From Ferdinandcohnia sp036962705 (GTDB lineage Bacteria > Bacillota > Bacilli > Bacillales > Bacillaceae_L): 64,000 nt of DNA. The number at the start of each line of letters is the position of its first letter. The first letter of the stretch is position 1. Location: NCBI RefSeq assembly GCF_036962705.1, contig NZ_JBALOQ010000013.1, positions 1 through 64,000 on the forward strand, written 5' to 3'. Shown one piece after another: positions 50,403 to 59,299 of the stretch. Under the pieces are notes generated by a model. The model did no database searches. It had not been told where the DNA came from and worked only from the letters and a program-made list of their open reading frames with translations. The position numbers and the translations under genes were made by a program.

Positions 50403-51734
50403 TTATTTATCAATATCAGCAATTTCTCGAACCACGATTCGAGAACCTTCTGTTTTGATGACTTCAATTTTTGAATTTTTCTCAATGTAATTCCCTTGTG
50501 TAACAACATCTATTCTTTCATCATTGATTATGGCAGTACCAGAAGGTCTTAATGTGGTTAATGCAATGCCTTGTTTTCCAATTAGATCTTCCCGATTCTT
50601 ATTTGAGACATACCCACTTTCGGTATCGGTAGAATCAAAAAGGATAATCTTTTTAAATGCATGCAGGTTCTTGCCGAATACTTTCACTAAAATGATTGAT
50701 ACAACAATCGTTGCTATTAACGCTACTAATAGTGAAATACCAATTACCATTACACTGCTTCCTGCTAAGAAAAAGCTCGTTAAAATAGCTCCTAATCCTA
50801 TCAAACCAATAATCCCCCCCGGCAAAACAAACTCCAATAATATTAATACAATTCCTACTACAAATAGGATAATGGTTTCCATTCCTGCTAGCCCCGCTAC
50901 TAAATGCCCATAGAAAAAGAGCAATAGTGCTGATATTCCCATTATACCAGGAATACCAAACCCAGGAGAGTATAATTCAACAACTAATCCTAAGCTTCCG
51001 ATTGTTAAAAGAAGCGAAACAACAATTGGATTTGTAATAAAGCGAGCAATTTTTTCAGCTAGACTAACCTCAGCTTGCTCAACAGCAGCCTTTTCATAGC
51101 CTAGTGTCTTTAATAAATCAGCTCTGTCCTTTACAATTCCTTCTGCATAATTAACTGAAAGGGCTTGTTTGGCTGTTAAGGTTAGGAATTTTCCTTTTTC
51201 AGCTCCTAACTCTGGAAGATCAATCTCTTTGTCTGCCATTGCTAAAGCATAAATCGGATCACGTCCATTGTTTTCTGCAGCACCTTTCATCGCTGAAAGC
51301 CAGTAGGAAACGGCTTTTTCATCAGCAGTATTTCCAGCTTGGTCAATGATGCCAGCAGCTCCCATTCTACCATTCTCAGACATATAGATCATATCTGCAT
51401 TTAATGCGATAAAAGCACCAGCTGAAATAGCATCGTTATTAATATAGGCAACGGTAGGAATGGTCGATTCTTGGATTCGTTTCCCAATTTGTGTAGCAGC
51501 ATCAACCGCCCCACCAGGGGTATTGATTTCAAAAATAATGATGTCTGCTCCCTTATTCTCAGCGTCTGTAATCGAACGGTCGATAAAAGCGCTTAAACCT
51601 TTTTCGACTGTTTCTTCTAATGGGATAAAATACACCACCTGGTCTGCAGCGCTTAAGCTTTTATTTGGCGTTAATGTGAGAATTAGTGGCAAGAGAATAA
51701 TGGAAAGGAATAAAAGGATTCTCCATTTTTTCAA
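50403..51734 (-). CDS. yqeZ: NfeD-family membrane serine protease YqeZ
   Basis: 443 residues: signal peptide or anchor (1-30), ClpP-like serine protease domain (about 35-220), four or five membrane helices (about 235-365) and an OB-fold C-terminal NfeD domain (about 380-440). Protease signatures are INTPGGAVDAA near 80-90, catalytic Ser in AISAGAFIA near 112, and YMSENGRMGAAG. Works with flotillin FloA. The start is TTG, with GGGGGG eight bases away. Confidence 0.94.
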   Translation of the reverse strand: MKKWRILLFLSIILLPLILTLTPNKSLSAADQVVYFIPLEETVEKGLSAFIDRSITDAENKGADIIIFEINTPGGAVDAATQIGKRIQESTIPTVAYINNDAISAGAFIALNADMIYMSENGRMGAAGIIDQAGNTADEKAVSYWLSAMKGAAENNGRDPIYALAMADKEIDLPELGAEKGKFLTLTAKQALSVNYAEGIVKDRADLLKTLGYEKAAVEQAEVSLAEKIARFITNPIVVSLLLTIGSLGLVVELYSPGFGIPGIMGISALLLFFYGHLVAGLAGMETIILFVVGIVLILLEFVLPGGIIGLIGLGAILTSFFLAGSSVMVIGISLLVALIATIVVSIILVKVFGKNLHAFKKIILFDSTDTESGYVSNKNREDLIGKQGIALTTLRPSGTAIINDERIDVVTQGNYIEKNSKIEVIKTEGSRIVVREIADIDK

Positions 51735-51890
51735 ATCGTGTTCCCCCCTCTCTTTTCATTTTTACGTCTTGATAGTATGTTATACGTTTGAAATGAACAA
51801 CTGGTTTCACTTTTTGCATGTTTCTATGCAACTTTTCTATTGGTAATACTTACCTGTTATATATCTATTTGAGGATGCAATTAAAAAGAA

Positions 51891-51922
51891 AAAACACCTT
51901 ACTCGATGTAAGGTGTTTTTTT
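51891..51922. terminator. Terminator of rpsU-yqeY
   Basis: AACACCTTAC / GTAAGGTGTT stem with a 5-base loop and runs of A and T on each side, adjoining the yqeY stop. Confidence 0.9.
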
Positions 51923-52368
51923 TAAGATAATTGCTGCTGAACAAGTTTGTTAACGAGACCGCCGTCAGCCTTACCTTTTACCTTAGGCATGATTGCAGCC
52001 ATCACTTTACCCATGTCAGCCTTTGAAGAAGCATTGACCTCTTGTACTGTTTCTTTTACAATCTCAACAAGATCCTCTTCAGATAATTGTTCTGGAAGGT
52101 ATACCTCTAATATCTCAATTTCAGTTTGAATTTTATTAACAAGATCTTCACGACCAGCGTTACTAAATTCGCGGAGGGAATCTTTTCGTTGTTTTAATTC
52201 ACGAGTTAGAACTGTTAGTTCTGCTTCATCTGATAGTTCACTGGTTCCAAACTTTATACCTTCATTTTGAAGTGCAGCCTTCACCATTCGAATAACAGAT
52301 AGCTTATCTTTCTCTTTATTCTTCATCGCTGTTTTCATATCACTATTTAAACGCTCGAGAAGACTCAT
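51922..52368 (-). CDS. yqeY: YqeY family protein (GatB-like domain)
   Basis: 148 residues, helical, GatB/YqeY family. Family segments are LLERLNSDMKTAMKNKEKDK at the start, RMVKAALQNEGIK near 27-39, EIEILEVYLPEQLSEEDL near 85-102, and GKVMAAIMPKVKGKADGGLV near 120-139. A possible role in tRNA-dependent amidation is only by relation to GatB. Follows rpsU by 16 bases, as in B. subtilis. Confidence 0.93.
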   Translation of the reverse strand: MSLLERLNSDMKTAMKNKEKDKLSVIRMVKAALQNEGIKFGTSELSDEAELTVLTRELKQRKDSLREFSNAGREDLVNKIQTEIEILEVYLPEQLSEEDLVEIVKETVQEVNASSKADMGKVMAAIMPKVKGKADGGLVNKLVQQQLS

Positions 52369-52384
52369 AAAACTACACCCTCTT

Positions 52385-52558
52385 TTAGAATTTACGCTTT
52401 CTAGCAGCTTCAGATTTCTTCTTACGCTTTACGCTAGGCTTTTCATAGAATTCGCGCTTTCTAGCTTCTTGAATCGTACCTGATTTAGATACAGTACGTT
52501 TGAAGCGGCGAAGAGCATCTTCAAGCGATTCGTTTTTACGAACGACCGTTTTTGACAT
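52385..52558 (-). CDS. rpsU: Ribosomal protein S21
   Basis: 57 residues: MSKTVVRKNESLEDALRRFK followed by a basic tail (RKREFYEKPSVKRKKKSEAA, ending RKRKF). Small-subunit protein. GGAGGGAGGG lies ahead of the ATG. A strong SigA promoter is about 120 bases upstream. It leads yqeY. Confidence 0.97.
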   Translation of the reverse strand: MSKTVVRKNESLEDALRRFKRTVSKSGTIQEARKREFYEKPSVKRKKKSEAARKRKF

Positions 52559-52672
52559 TCTAATTCCCTCCCTCCGAAAACAACCACTAACTCTAATTAA
52601 GACACATGTTCTATTTCATTTTCTAAGTGTCGATCGAAAAAAATCGTCGAAAAAATAAACATGTACTTTGCA

Positions 52673-52701
52673 ATTATAATATATGCATGATTTTTGGTCA
52701 A
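52673..52701 (-). promoter_or_regulatory. SigA promoter of rpsU-yqeY
   Basis: TTGACC, 17-base spacer, perfect TATAAT on the minus strand. The predicted leader is about 110 bases long before the rpsU ATG. Confidence 0.8.
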
Positions 52702-52853
52702 CTGTAATTCACAATAGTATCGCTATAAATCATCTGTCCTCTACTAGTTTTGATAATTTTTTTTACTGTTATTCCTGTTAAATCCTCTCTTTTTATAGTC
52801 TGTGTAGTAACTAATTTAAATTGAGTATGTATAAGGTAAAAAAAGTTGAAGTA

Positions 52854-52883
52854 GTCATTTTCACGTATCCTTGTCCATACAAT
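52854..52883 (+). promoter_or_regulatory. Candidate SigE promoter of yqeW
   Basis: GTCATTTT, 14-base spacer, CATACAAT. This fits the mother-cell SigE pattern (ATATT-like -35, CATACANT -10). The transcription start would be near 52890, leaving just the GGGGTGAG ribosome-binding site before yqeW. Confidence 0.45.
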
Positions 52884-52902
52884 GTGATAGGGGTGAGAAT
52901 GC

Positions 52903-53829
52903 ATGATTGAACTTATATCGTTATTTGCTGTATTTATTACGATTTTTCTCTTTGGTATGACTGTGATGAGGACAGGCCTTTATAATCTTACCGGAGATAG
53001 AGTAAGGGTTTGGCTGATTCGTTTTACCGATAACCCGATAAAGGGATTATTTACTGGGATGATCATTACCGCCATTATTCACAGCAGCTCTGCTGTCATG
53101 GTGCTTGTTGTCGGTTTAATTGCAACAGGATACTTAACCTTTAAACAATCAATTGGAATCATTCTTGGTACCAATATAGGAACAACCTTTACGGCAGAAA
53201 TGATAACCTTTGATATATTTGAATGGATTGTTCCGATTTTAATAATAGGGTTTTTATGTTTGTTTATTAGTAATCAACAGGTTTTTAGCTTTGGTGCTTT
53301 TTTGTTCGGATTAGGATGCATGTTTGTTGCAATGAATGGATTTGAGCAGCTTGCAAGGCCAATCTCACAATTCCCTTCCATTCATACCTTTTTTCAGCAT
53401 ACAAATGAAAGTGGTCTTTTTGGGGTAGGTGTAGGGACCATTTTGACTTCTATTATTCAATCTAGTACTGCAACTACTGGAATCATTATGGGGTTTATGA
53501 ATGAACAGCTATTAACTTTAAATGCTGGAATTGCAGTGTTACTTGGAGCGAATATTGGGACATGTATTACTGCTTATATTGCGAGTATTGGGAGTAGACA
53601 TGAAGCAAAATTAGCTGCATATACCCATATTTGGGTCAATGTGATCGGTGTTGTTTTATTTTTCCCGTTAATAAATGTACTTGGCCAAATTGCCATGTTG
53701 CTTACATCCCATCCTGATGTTCAAATTGCCCATGTTAGTTTAATTTTCAATGTTCTTACTTCACTGCTCTTTTTACCTTTTGTCGGGATGTTGACGAATT
53801 TTATCAAGAAAGTCCACCGAACTACATAA
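52903..53829 (+). CDS. yqeW: Na+/phosphate cotransporter family protein YqeW
   Basis: 308 residues with eight membrane helices in two inverted halves. Each half carries the PNaS/NptA signature: IHSSSAVMVLVVGLIATG near 45-62 with GTNIGTTFTAE, and IQSSTATTGIIMGF near 185-198 with GANIGTCITA. The substrate is probably phosphate with sodium, not shown for this gene. It lacks the PhoU-like tail of longer relatives. Transcribed away from rpsU, convergent with deoC. Confidence 0.92.
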   Translation: MIELISLFAVFITIFLFGMTVMRTGLYNLTGDRVRVWLIRFTDNPIKGLFTGMIITAIIHSSSAVMVLVVGLIATGYLTFKQSIGIILGTNIGTTFTAEMITFDIFEWIVPILIIGFLCLFISNQQVFSFGAFLFGLGCMFVAMNGFEQLARPISQFPSIHTFFQHTNESGLFGVGVGTILTSIIQSSTATTGIIMGFMNEQLLTLNAGIAVLLGANIGTCITAYIASIGSRHEAKLAAYTHIWVNVIGVVLFFPLINVLGQIAMLLTSHPDVQIAHVSLIFNVLTSLLFLPFVGMLTNFIKKVHRTT

Positions 53830-53830
53830 G

Positions 53831-53857
53831 AAAGGCTGGCCAAAATCAGCCAGCTTT
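53831..53857. terminator. Bidirectional terminator between yqeW and deoC
   Basis: AAGGCTGGC / GCCAGCTTTT stem with a 7-base loop, next to both stop codons. Confidence 0.85.
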
Positions 53858-53865
53858 TGCAATTT

Positions 53866-54534
53866 TTAATAGTCAGAAGATCCTGTTAGTCCGTTAACGA
53901 TTGCTACTCCTGCACTTGCCCCGATTCTAGTTGCTCCAGCATCTATCATATCCTGGGTGCCTTTTACGTCACGAACTCCACCAGATGCTTTTACTCCAAT
54001 ATTCGGTCCGACTGTTTTACGCATTAAGCGAATGTCTTCCACAGTAGCCCCACCGGTTGAGAAACCAGTTGATGTTTTCACAAAATCAGCCCCGGCTTTA
54101 ACTGAAAGTTCACAGGCTCTTACTTTTTCCTCGTCCGTTAGTAGACAAGTTTCAAAAATAACCTTTGTAAGTGCTTTGCCTTTTGCCGCTTCTACAACAG
54201 CGCGGATGTCTTTTTCAACTAATTCGTCATTTTTATCCTTAAGGGCACCGATATTAATGACCATATCCACTTCAGTTGCACCTTTTTCAATAGCATCCTT
54301 TGTTTCAAATGCTTTCGTTTCTGAAGTACTTGCTCCTAATGGAAATCCGATAACAGTACAAACCTTTACTTCAGAATCTTTTAACAGGCTAGCAGCTGTT
54401 TCAACCCATGTTGGATTCACACAAACAGACATAAATCCATATTCCTTTGCCTCTGCACAAAGCTTTTCAATTTGCTCTTTCGTTGTATCTGCTTTTAATG
54501 CTGTATGGTCAATCATTTTAGCAATATTCGTCAT
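53866..54534 (-). CDS. deoC: Deoxyribose-phosphate aldolase
   Basis: Splits 2-deoxyribose-5-phosphate to acetaldehyde and glyceraldehyde-3-phosphate in deoxynucleoside catabolism. 222 residues, TIM barrel. The Schiff-base lysine is Lys153 in FVKTSTGF, with the helper Lys182 in VKASGGVRD and Asp91. In B. subtilis deoC sits with nupC and pdp elsewhere, so its presence here between mtaB and yqeW is a departure. No other nucleoside-catabolism gene adjoins it. Confidence 0.97.
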   Translation of the reverse strand: MTNIAKMIDHTALKADTTKEQIEKLCAEAKEYGFMSVCVNPTWVETAASLLKDSEVKVCTVIGFPLGASTSETKAFETKDAIEKGATEVDMVINIGALKDKNDELVEKDIRAVVEAAKGKALTKVIFETCLLTDEEKVRACELSVKAGADFVKTSTGFSTGGATVEDIRLMRKTVGPNIGVKASGGVRDVKGTQDMIDAGATRIGASAGVAIVNGLTGSSDY

Positions 54535-54676
54535 TATGTATTTCTCCTTTTACCTTTTTAGTTGTACGTACCTCTAACATCATATCATTATTGGATTAGG
54601 TTGACTAGCATTTATCCCGCATTAACGGGCAGGAAAACACCCACTGATTGAAGTTTCACTTTATAGTATGGGACAA

Positions 54677-54712
54677 AAAAAAGAAGCTAATCAAATGATT
54701 AACTTCTTTTCA
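54677..54712 (-). terminator. Terminator of mtaB
   Basis: AAGAAG.TAATC / GATTA.CTTCTTTT stem with loop AAAT (one mismatch), followed by TTTTTTTT on the minus strand. Confidence 0.82.
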
Positions 54713-54724
54713 TTACTTTTTAAG

Positions 54725-56086
54725 TTATGCGGTTGTTCTTGCTTCTTCTGCTTCAATTGGAAGATCTTCTTCGACTTTTACAAATTGACCCTCGTTATAT
54801 GGATAACCAGCTTTTGTGATTTTAACTTTCACGATTTTACCAATCATATCTTCAGACGCATCAAACTTAACTTTTAAATAGTTGTCAGTATATCCAATAT
54901 ATAAGCCGCTTGTTGGATTGTCCTTTTCTAGCTCCTCAGGAATAACCTCTAATACTTCTCCTTCGTAATTAGATGCATATTCCTTCGCTAATTGGTCAGA
55001 AAGTGAAATTAGACGGTGTACACGCTCATTTTTCACTTCTTCATCAATTTGGTCTTCCATTCTTGCTGCTGGTGTACCAGTGCGCTTAGAGTACGGGAAA
55101 ACGTGTAATTCAGAAAATTGATGTTCTTTTACAAAATTATAAGTTTCCATAAACTCTTCTTCTGTCTCACCAGGGAATCCAACAATAACATCAGATGTTA
55201 ACGCTAATCCTGGTAATGCTTGACGTAATTTTGTTAAACGCTCAGCAAAAAATTCCATTGTGTATTTACGTCTCATACGTTTTAACACAGTGTTCGAACC
55301 AGATTGCAATGGAACATGTAGATGTCTTACAACTTTTGTCGATTGATCAAGTACTTCAATAATCTCATCGGTAATCTGACTAGCCTCGATGGACGAAATA
55401 CGAATTCTCTTAAGACCAATTACCTTAGATTCTAAATCACGTAAAAGGGCAGCTAGATTGTAGTCCTTCATATCCTCACCATAGCCACCTGTATGAATGC
55501 CTGTTAGGACAATTTCTTTATACCCTGCATTAACAAGCTGTTGTGCTTGTTTAATGACCTCTTCTGGATCACGAGAACGCATTAAACCTCGAGCCCATGG
55601 AATGATACAGAAGGTACAGAAATTGTTACAGCCCTCTTGAATTTTTAATGACGCACGAGTACGGTCTGTAAATGCAGGTACATCTAGTTCTTCATATACA
55701 CGTGTTTTCATAATATTACCTACACCATTAATTGGCGTGCGTTCATGTTTGTATTGCTCAATATACTCAAGCATTTTCTTTCGATCCTGTGTTCCTACAA
55801 CAATATCTACGCCAGGGATCGCCATGATTTCTGCTGGAGAAGTTTGCGCATAACAACCCGTAACACAAATAACAGCATCAGGGTTCTTACGGATTGCTCT
55901 ACGAATGACCTGTCTACTCTTTTTATCTCCTGTATTTGTAACAGTACAAGTATTAATAACATACACATCAGCAGTGCTTTCAAATTCGGTACGTTCATAC
56001 CCATTGTCTTTAAATAGCTGCCAAATTGCTTCTGTTTCATAATGATTGACTTTACATCCTAATGTGTGGAATGCAACTAATGACAT
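54725..56086 (-). CDS. mtaB: tRNA threonylcarbamoyladenosine methylthiotransferase MtaB
   Basis: Radical-SAM enzyme adding the methylthio group to t6A37 of tRNA. About 453 residues: UPF0004 domain with Cys11, Cys47 and Cys78 holding the auxiliary cluster, radical-SAM site Cys153, Cys157 and Cys160 (CNNFCTFC), and C-terminal TRAM domain (about 385-445). The sequence HTLGCKVNHYETEA separates MtaB from MiaB. GAGGTGA favours the third codon ATG as start. Overlaps the rsmE stop region, so the two are coupled. Confidence 0.96.
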   Translation of the reverse strand: MSLVAFHTLGCKVNHYETEAIWQLFKDNGYERTEFESTADVYVINTCTVTNTGDKKSRQVIRRAIRKNPDAVICVTGCYAQTSPAEIMAIPGVDIVVGTQDRKKMLEYIEQYKHERTPINGVGNIMKTRVYEELDVPAFTDRTRASLKIQEGCNNFCTFCIIPWARGLMRSRDPEEVIKQAQQLVNAGYKEIVLTGIHTGGYGEDMKDYNLAALLRDLESKVIGLKRIRISSIEASQITDEIIEVLDQSTKVVRHLHVPLQSGSNTVLKRMRRKYTMEFFAERLTKLRQALPGLALTSDVIVGFPGETEEEFMETYNFVKEHQFSELHVFPYSKRTGTPAARMEDQIDEEVKNERVHRLISLSDQLAKEYASNYEGEVLEVIPEELEKDNPTSGLYIGYTDNYLKVKFDASEDMIGKIVKVKITKAGYPYNEGQFVKVEEDLPIEAEEARTTA

Positions 56087-56091
56087 TGTTG

Positions 56092-56835
56092 TCACCTCGC
56101 TAATTCAAAATAATATGATACAGCAGATAAAACATATAATGGTGCTGTCTCAGTTCGTAAAATTCTTGGACCAAAGCTACAGGAAATAAATTCATTCTCT
56201 ATCAATGTTGTAACCTCTTTTTCGGTTAGCCCACCTTCAGGCCCGATCACAACAAAAAGAGAATCTCCATGTTTCAATTGTGATAAAACACGTGCCAGAT
56301 TTGAACTCTCACCGCGCTTTGCGTCTTCTTCATATGCTACTACTTTATAAGTAAAGGATTGACTAAAAGACAATAATTCTTTAAAAGACAAAGGTTTACT
56401 CACACCAGGTACTACTGTACGGTGTGATTGCTCTGCTGCTTCCTTTGCAATTTTTCCCCAGCGCTCTACCTTTTTTTGTCCCTTTTTTTCATCCCATTTG
56501 ACAATTGAACGACCCGCAACAAAAGGGACAAACTCAGATGCCCCAAGCTCCGTCCCTTTTTGGATTACATATTCAAGCTTGTCCCCTTTTGGTAATCCAC
56601 TTGCAATACATACCTTAACGGGGAGCTCGCTCGCGTTCTCTACCCATTCTACAACATTTGCCAAAATCATATCATTGGTAATTTCAGTAATTGCACACAG
56701 TGCTACCCTTCCATTATAACAACAATAAATAGAGTCTCCAACTGACATTCTCATGACTCGTGTAATATGGTTAACATCTTCACCTAAAATTGTGGCTTGT
56801 GTTTCGCTCATTTGATTAACGAAATATCGTTGCAT
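56092..56835 (-). CDS. rsmE: 16S rRNA m3U1498 methyltransferase
   Basis: SPOUT methyltransferase acting on the 30S subunit. 247 residues: N-terminal PUA-like domain (1-70, with HITRVMRMSVGD) and C-terminal knot. SAM-binding blocks are VVIGPEGGLTEKE near 195-207 and SFGPRILRTETAPLYVLSAV near 220-240. Lies between prmA and mtaB, as yqeU does in B. subtilis. Confidence 0.95.
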   Translation of the reverse strand: MQRYFVNQMSETQATILGEDVNHITRVMRMSVGDSIYCCYNGRVALCAITEITNDMILANVVEWVENASELPVKVCIASGLPKGDKLEYVIQKGTELGASEFVPFVAGRSIVKWDEKKGQKKVERWGKIAKEAAEQSHRTVVPGVSKPLSFKELLSFSQSFTYKVVAYEEDAKRGESSNLARVLSQLKHGDSLFVVIGPEGGLTEKEVTTLIENEFISCSFGPRILRTETAPLYVLSAVSYYFELAR

Positions 56836-56863
56836 CTATTTTTCCACCACCTGCAAGAATCCT

Positions 56864-57808
56864 TTACTCACTCTTCTTTCTAGCAATCATTGATACCCAG
56901 TCTTCCATAACAAGTACTTCCTCAATTATGAAACCAGAAGCTAGAAGACAATCTTTTACTTCCTGTTTTTTCGTATTAATGATCCCAGATACAATAAATG
57001 CTCCATTTGGTTTTAAGATTTTTGCTGCATCATCTGTAAATCGGACAATGATTTCAGCAAGAATATTCGCCACTATGAGATCCACCGGTCCATTTATATC
57101 ATCAAGCAGATTATTTTGAGAGACATTAACTACTTCATGTACTTTGTTTAATTTTATATTAAGCTTAGCACTTTCAACAGCGACCGTGTCTAAATCAAGA
57201 GCTTTAATAGAGCTTGCACCAAGCATTGCAGCAGCGATGCTTAACACACCAGAACCAGTTCCGACGTCGATGATTGTATCTCCCTTTTTGACGGTTCGTT
57301 CAAGAGCTTGAATACTCATGACTGTTGTAGGATGTGTACCTGTTCCAAAGGCCATTCCGGGATCTAGCTCGATAATTAATTCATCACTATGAACAGGCTC
57401 ATACATTTCCCATGTCGGAACGATGGTGAATTTCTCGGAGATTTTGACAGGGTGATAATACTTTTTCCATGCTGTAGCCCATTCTTCCTCATGAACTTCA
57501 CTAATAGTGATTTTGTTATGTCCCAAGTCAATATCAAAAAGCAATAGATTGTTGATAGCCTCTTTTATTGCGTCTACTGTTTCTCCTAGAAAGCTATTGA
57601 CAGAGAGGTATGCTTTCACAATGACACCTTCATCAGGATAATCATCAGGATTAAGTTGGTAGATCTCACCAAACACATTTTCTCTTTCCTTTGTTAGGTC
57701 GAATGGATCTTCAATAACAACTCCACTTGCACCTGCTTCATGAAGTATATTCGATACTGGCTCCACCGCTTCCTGTGTTGTGTGAATACTAATTTCAGAC
57801 CATTTCAA
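56864..57808 (-). CDS. prmA: Ribosomal protein L11 methyltransferase
   Basis: Trimethylates ribosomal protein L11 with SAM. About 314 residues: N-terminal L11-recognition domain (1-90) and Rossmann domain with GTGTHPTTVM near 163 and DVGTGSGVLSIAAAMLGA near 185-202, and catalytic NILAEII near 247. The open frame begins with an earlier TTG, but GGAG spacing fits the later TTG at 57808, giving MKWSEISIHTTQ. Follows dnaJ by about 35 bases. Confidence 0.94.
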   Translation of the reverse strand: MKWSEISIHTTQEAVEPVSNILHEAGASGVVIEDPFDLTKERENVFGEIYQLNPDDYPDEGVIVKAYLSVNSFLGETVDAIKEAINNLLLFDIDLGHNKITISEVHEEEWATAWKKYYHPVKISEKFTIVPTWEMYEPVHSDELIIELDPGMAFGTGTHPTTVMSIQALERTVKKGDTIIDVGTGSGVLSIAAAMLGASSIKALDLDTVAVESAKLNIKLNKVHEVVNVSQNNLLDDINGPVDLIVANILAEIIVRFTDDAAKILKPNGAFIVSGIINTKKQEVKDCLLASGFIIEEVLVMEDWVSMIARKKSE

Positions 57809-57841
57809 TTCTACCAACTCCAATCCAATTCTTTCAAGTGG

Positions 57842-58972
57842 TTACTCACCTTTAAATGCGCGTTTTACTTTCGAAAAAAAATTATCATGCTGTTCATCCG
57901 GAGTTTCATTACCACCGATTTCTGTAAATTCACGAAGCAATTGTTTTTGCTTTTCTGTCAGCTTTGTTGGGGTAATGACACGAACGTGAATATGTTGGTC
58001 TCCTTGACCGTATCCTCTTACATTTGGTACACCCTTGCCGCGAAGGCGGAAGTTCGTTCCAGTTTGAGTACCAGCAGGAATTTTTAGCTTTACCTTCCCA
58101 TGTAGGGTAGGTACTTCAATTTCATCGCCTAATGCAGCTTGTGCAAAGGTTAATGGCATTTCACAGTAGATATCGTCCCCATCACGCTCGAAAAATTCAT
58201 GGGAACGTACATGGAATACAATATATAAATCCCCTGGAGGTCCCCCATTTACACCTGGTTCACCTTGACCAGCTACACGAAGCTGTTGACCGTCGTCGAT
58301 ACCAGCAGGAATTTTCACATGGATTTTATTGCGCTTTTTCACCTTACCAGAGCCGCTACATGTTGAACATTTATCCTTAATAAATTTACCAGTTCCACTA
58401 CAGTGATGGCAGACACGTCTATTCACTATCCTACCAAATGCGGTGTTCTGTTCAACGTTGACTTGACCCGAACCACTACAGTGTGAACAAGTTTCTGGCT
58501 TTGTTCCAGGTTTGGCACCTGAGCCATGGCAGGTTTGACATTCTTCTTCTCTTGGGATTTCGATGTCCGTTTCCTTACCAAATACAGCTTCTTCAAATTT
58601 TAGGGTCATTGTGTATTGTAAATCTGCCCCTTGACGCGGCGCATTTGGGTCACGTCTTCTTGCTCCACCACCAAAGATTGAGCTGAAGATGTCTTCGAAG
58701 CCAAAGCCACCACCAAAATCGGCACCTCCACCAAATCCACCAAAGCCTTGGTTTGGATCTGTATGACCAAATTGGTCATAATGGGCACGCTTGTTATCGT
58801 CTGTTAATGAATCATAAGCTTCTGTAATTTCTTTAAATTTATCAGCAGCATCTGCTTCTTTATTGATATCGGGATGATATTTTTTTGATAATTTTCGATA
58901 GGCTTTTTTAATTTCATCTTTGCTAGCACTTTTCGAAACCCCGAGTACCTCATAATAATCTCTTTTACTCAT
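57842..58972 (-). CDS. dnaJ: Chaperone DnaJ
   Basis: Hsp40 cochaperone that delivers substrates to DnaK and stimulates its ATPase. 376 residues: J domain with HPD near 33-35, Gly/Phe region (GFGGFGGGADFGGGFGF), four zinc repeats (CQTCHGSG, CSHCSGSG, CHHCSGTG, CSTCSGSG) near 145-210, then C-terminal substrate domains. The upstream eight codons are not used because GGAGTGG precedes this ATG. Repeat G separates it from dnaK. Confidence 0.97.
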   Translation of the reverse strand: MSKRDYYEVLGVSKSASKDEIKKAYRKLSKKYHPDINKEADAADKFKEITEAYDSLTDDNKRAHYDQFGHTDPNQGFGGFGGGADFGGGFGFEDIFSSIFGGGARRRDPNAPRQGADLQYTMTLKFEEAVFGKETDIEIPREEECQTCHGSGAKPGTKPETCSHCSGSGQVNVEQNTAFGRIVNRRVCHHCSGTGKFIKDKCSTCSGSGKVKKRNKIHVKIPAGIDDGQQLRVAGQGEPGVNGGPPGDLYIVFHVRSHEFFERDGDDIYCEMPLTFAQAALGDEIEVPTLHGKVKLKIPAGTQTGTNFRLRGKGVPNVRGYGQGDQHIHVRVITPTKLTEKQKQLLREFTEIGGNETPDEQHDNFFSKVKRAFKGE

Positions 58973-59049
58973 TAAATCCACTCCCGCATCATTCACATAA
59001 AGAATATTGTATCATTTACTTTTATAAAAAGGCAATAATACATGTGGCC

Positions 59050-59234
59050 AAATCAAATTCGCCTTGGCGTATTTGCGCCCAGATTTTTTTCGAGCAAGCT
59101 CGAAAAATTACCCTTGAAAATCGCATGTCTCCGCCGGAGGCTTTATCTTTATTCAGCCGAAATTTGAACCAAGACTGAATTGAAATACATTCTTCCCCAA
59201 CTAATAGATGTAGGGGACTTCTGCTGAATAAAGT
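59050..59234 (-). repeat. Dispersed structured repeat, copy G (loop-insert form)
   Basis: Minus-strand order: ACTTTATTCAGC, a loop insert of about 65 bases with a CCCCTAC.TTGGGG inner hairpin and GGTTCAAAT, GCTGAATAAAG, core AAAGCCTCCGGCGGAGACAT, CGATTTTC, inner hairpin TTTTTCGAGC TT GCTCGAAAAA, AATCTGGGCGCAAATACG and CCAAGGCG. It follows the dnaK terminator and precedes dnaJ, in the same sense. Confidence 0.88.
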
Positions 59235-59274
59235 AAAAAAGCCAAAGCCAAGACAGGCCTGACTTCGACTTTTT
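59235..59274 (-). terminator. Terminator between dnaK and dnaJ
   Basis: AAAGTCGAAGTCAG pairs, with several G-U pairs, with CTTGGCTTTGGCTTT around a short loop, followed by TTTTTTAC on the minus strand. It should reduce dnaJ relative to dnaK. Confidence 0.7.
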
Positions 59275-59299
59275 AAGCTTTTATTCTTCTTTTTTAATC

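Larger units (their letters stand above)
52559..52902. other. Divergent promoter region between rpsU and yqeW
   Basis: These 344 bases carry no credible gene. They hold the rpsU promoter (52673-52701), an AT-rich leader with short inverted repeats (CGATCG, TCGTCGA), and a candidate SigE promoter for yqeW (52854-52883). Confidence 0.6.

Noticed and set aside
52698..52904. Frame of 68 codons on the minus strand between rpsU and yqeW
   Set aside because: No ribosome-binding site, it covers the yqeW start and the candidate promoter, and its composition is not protein-like.
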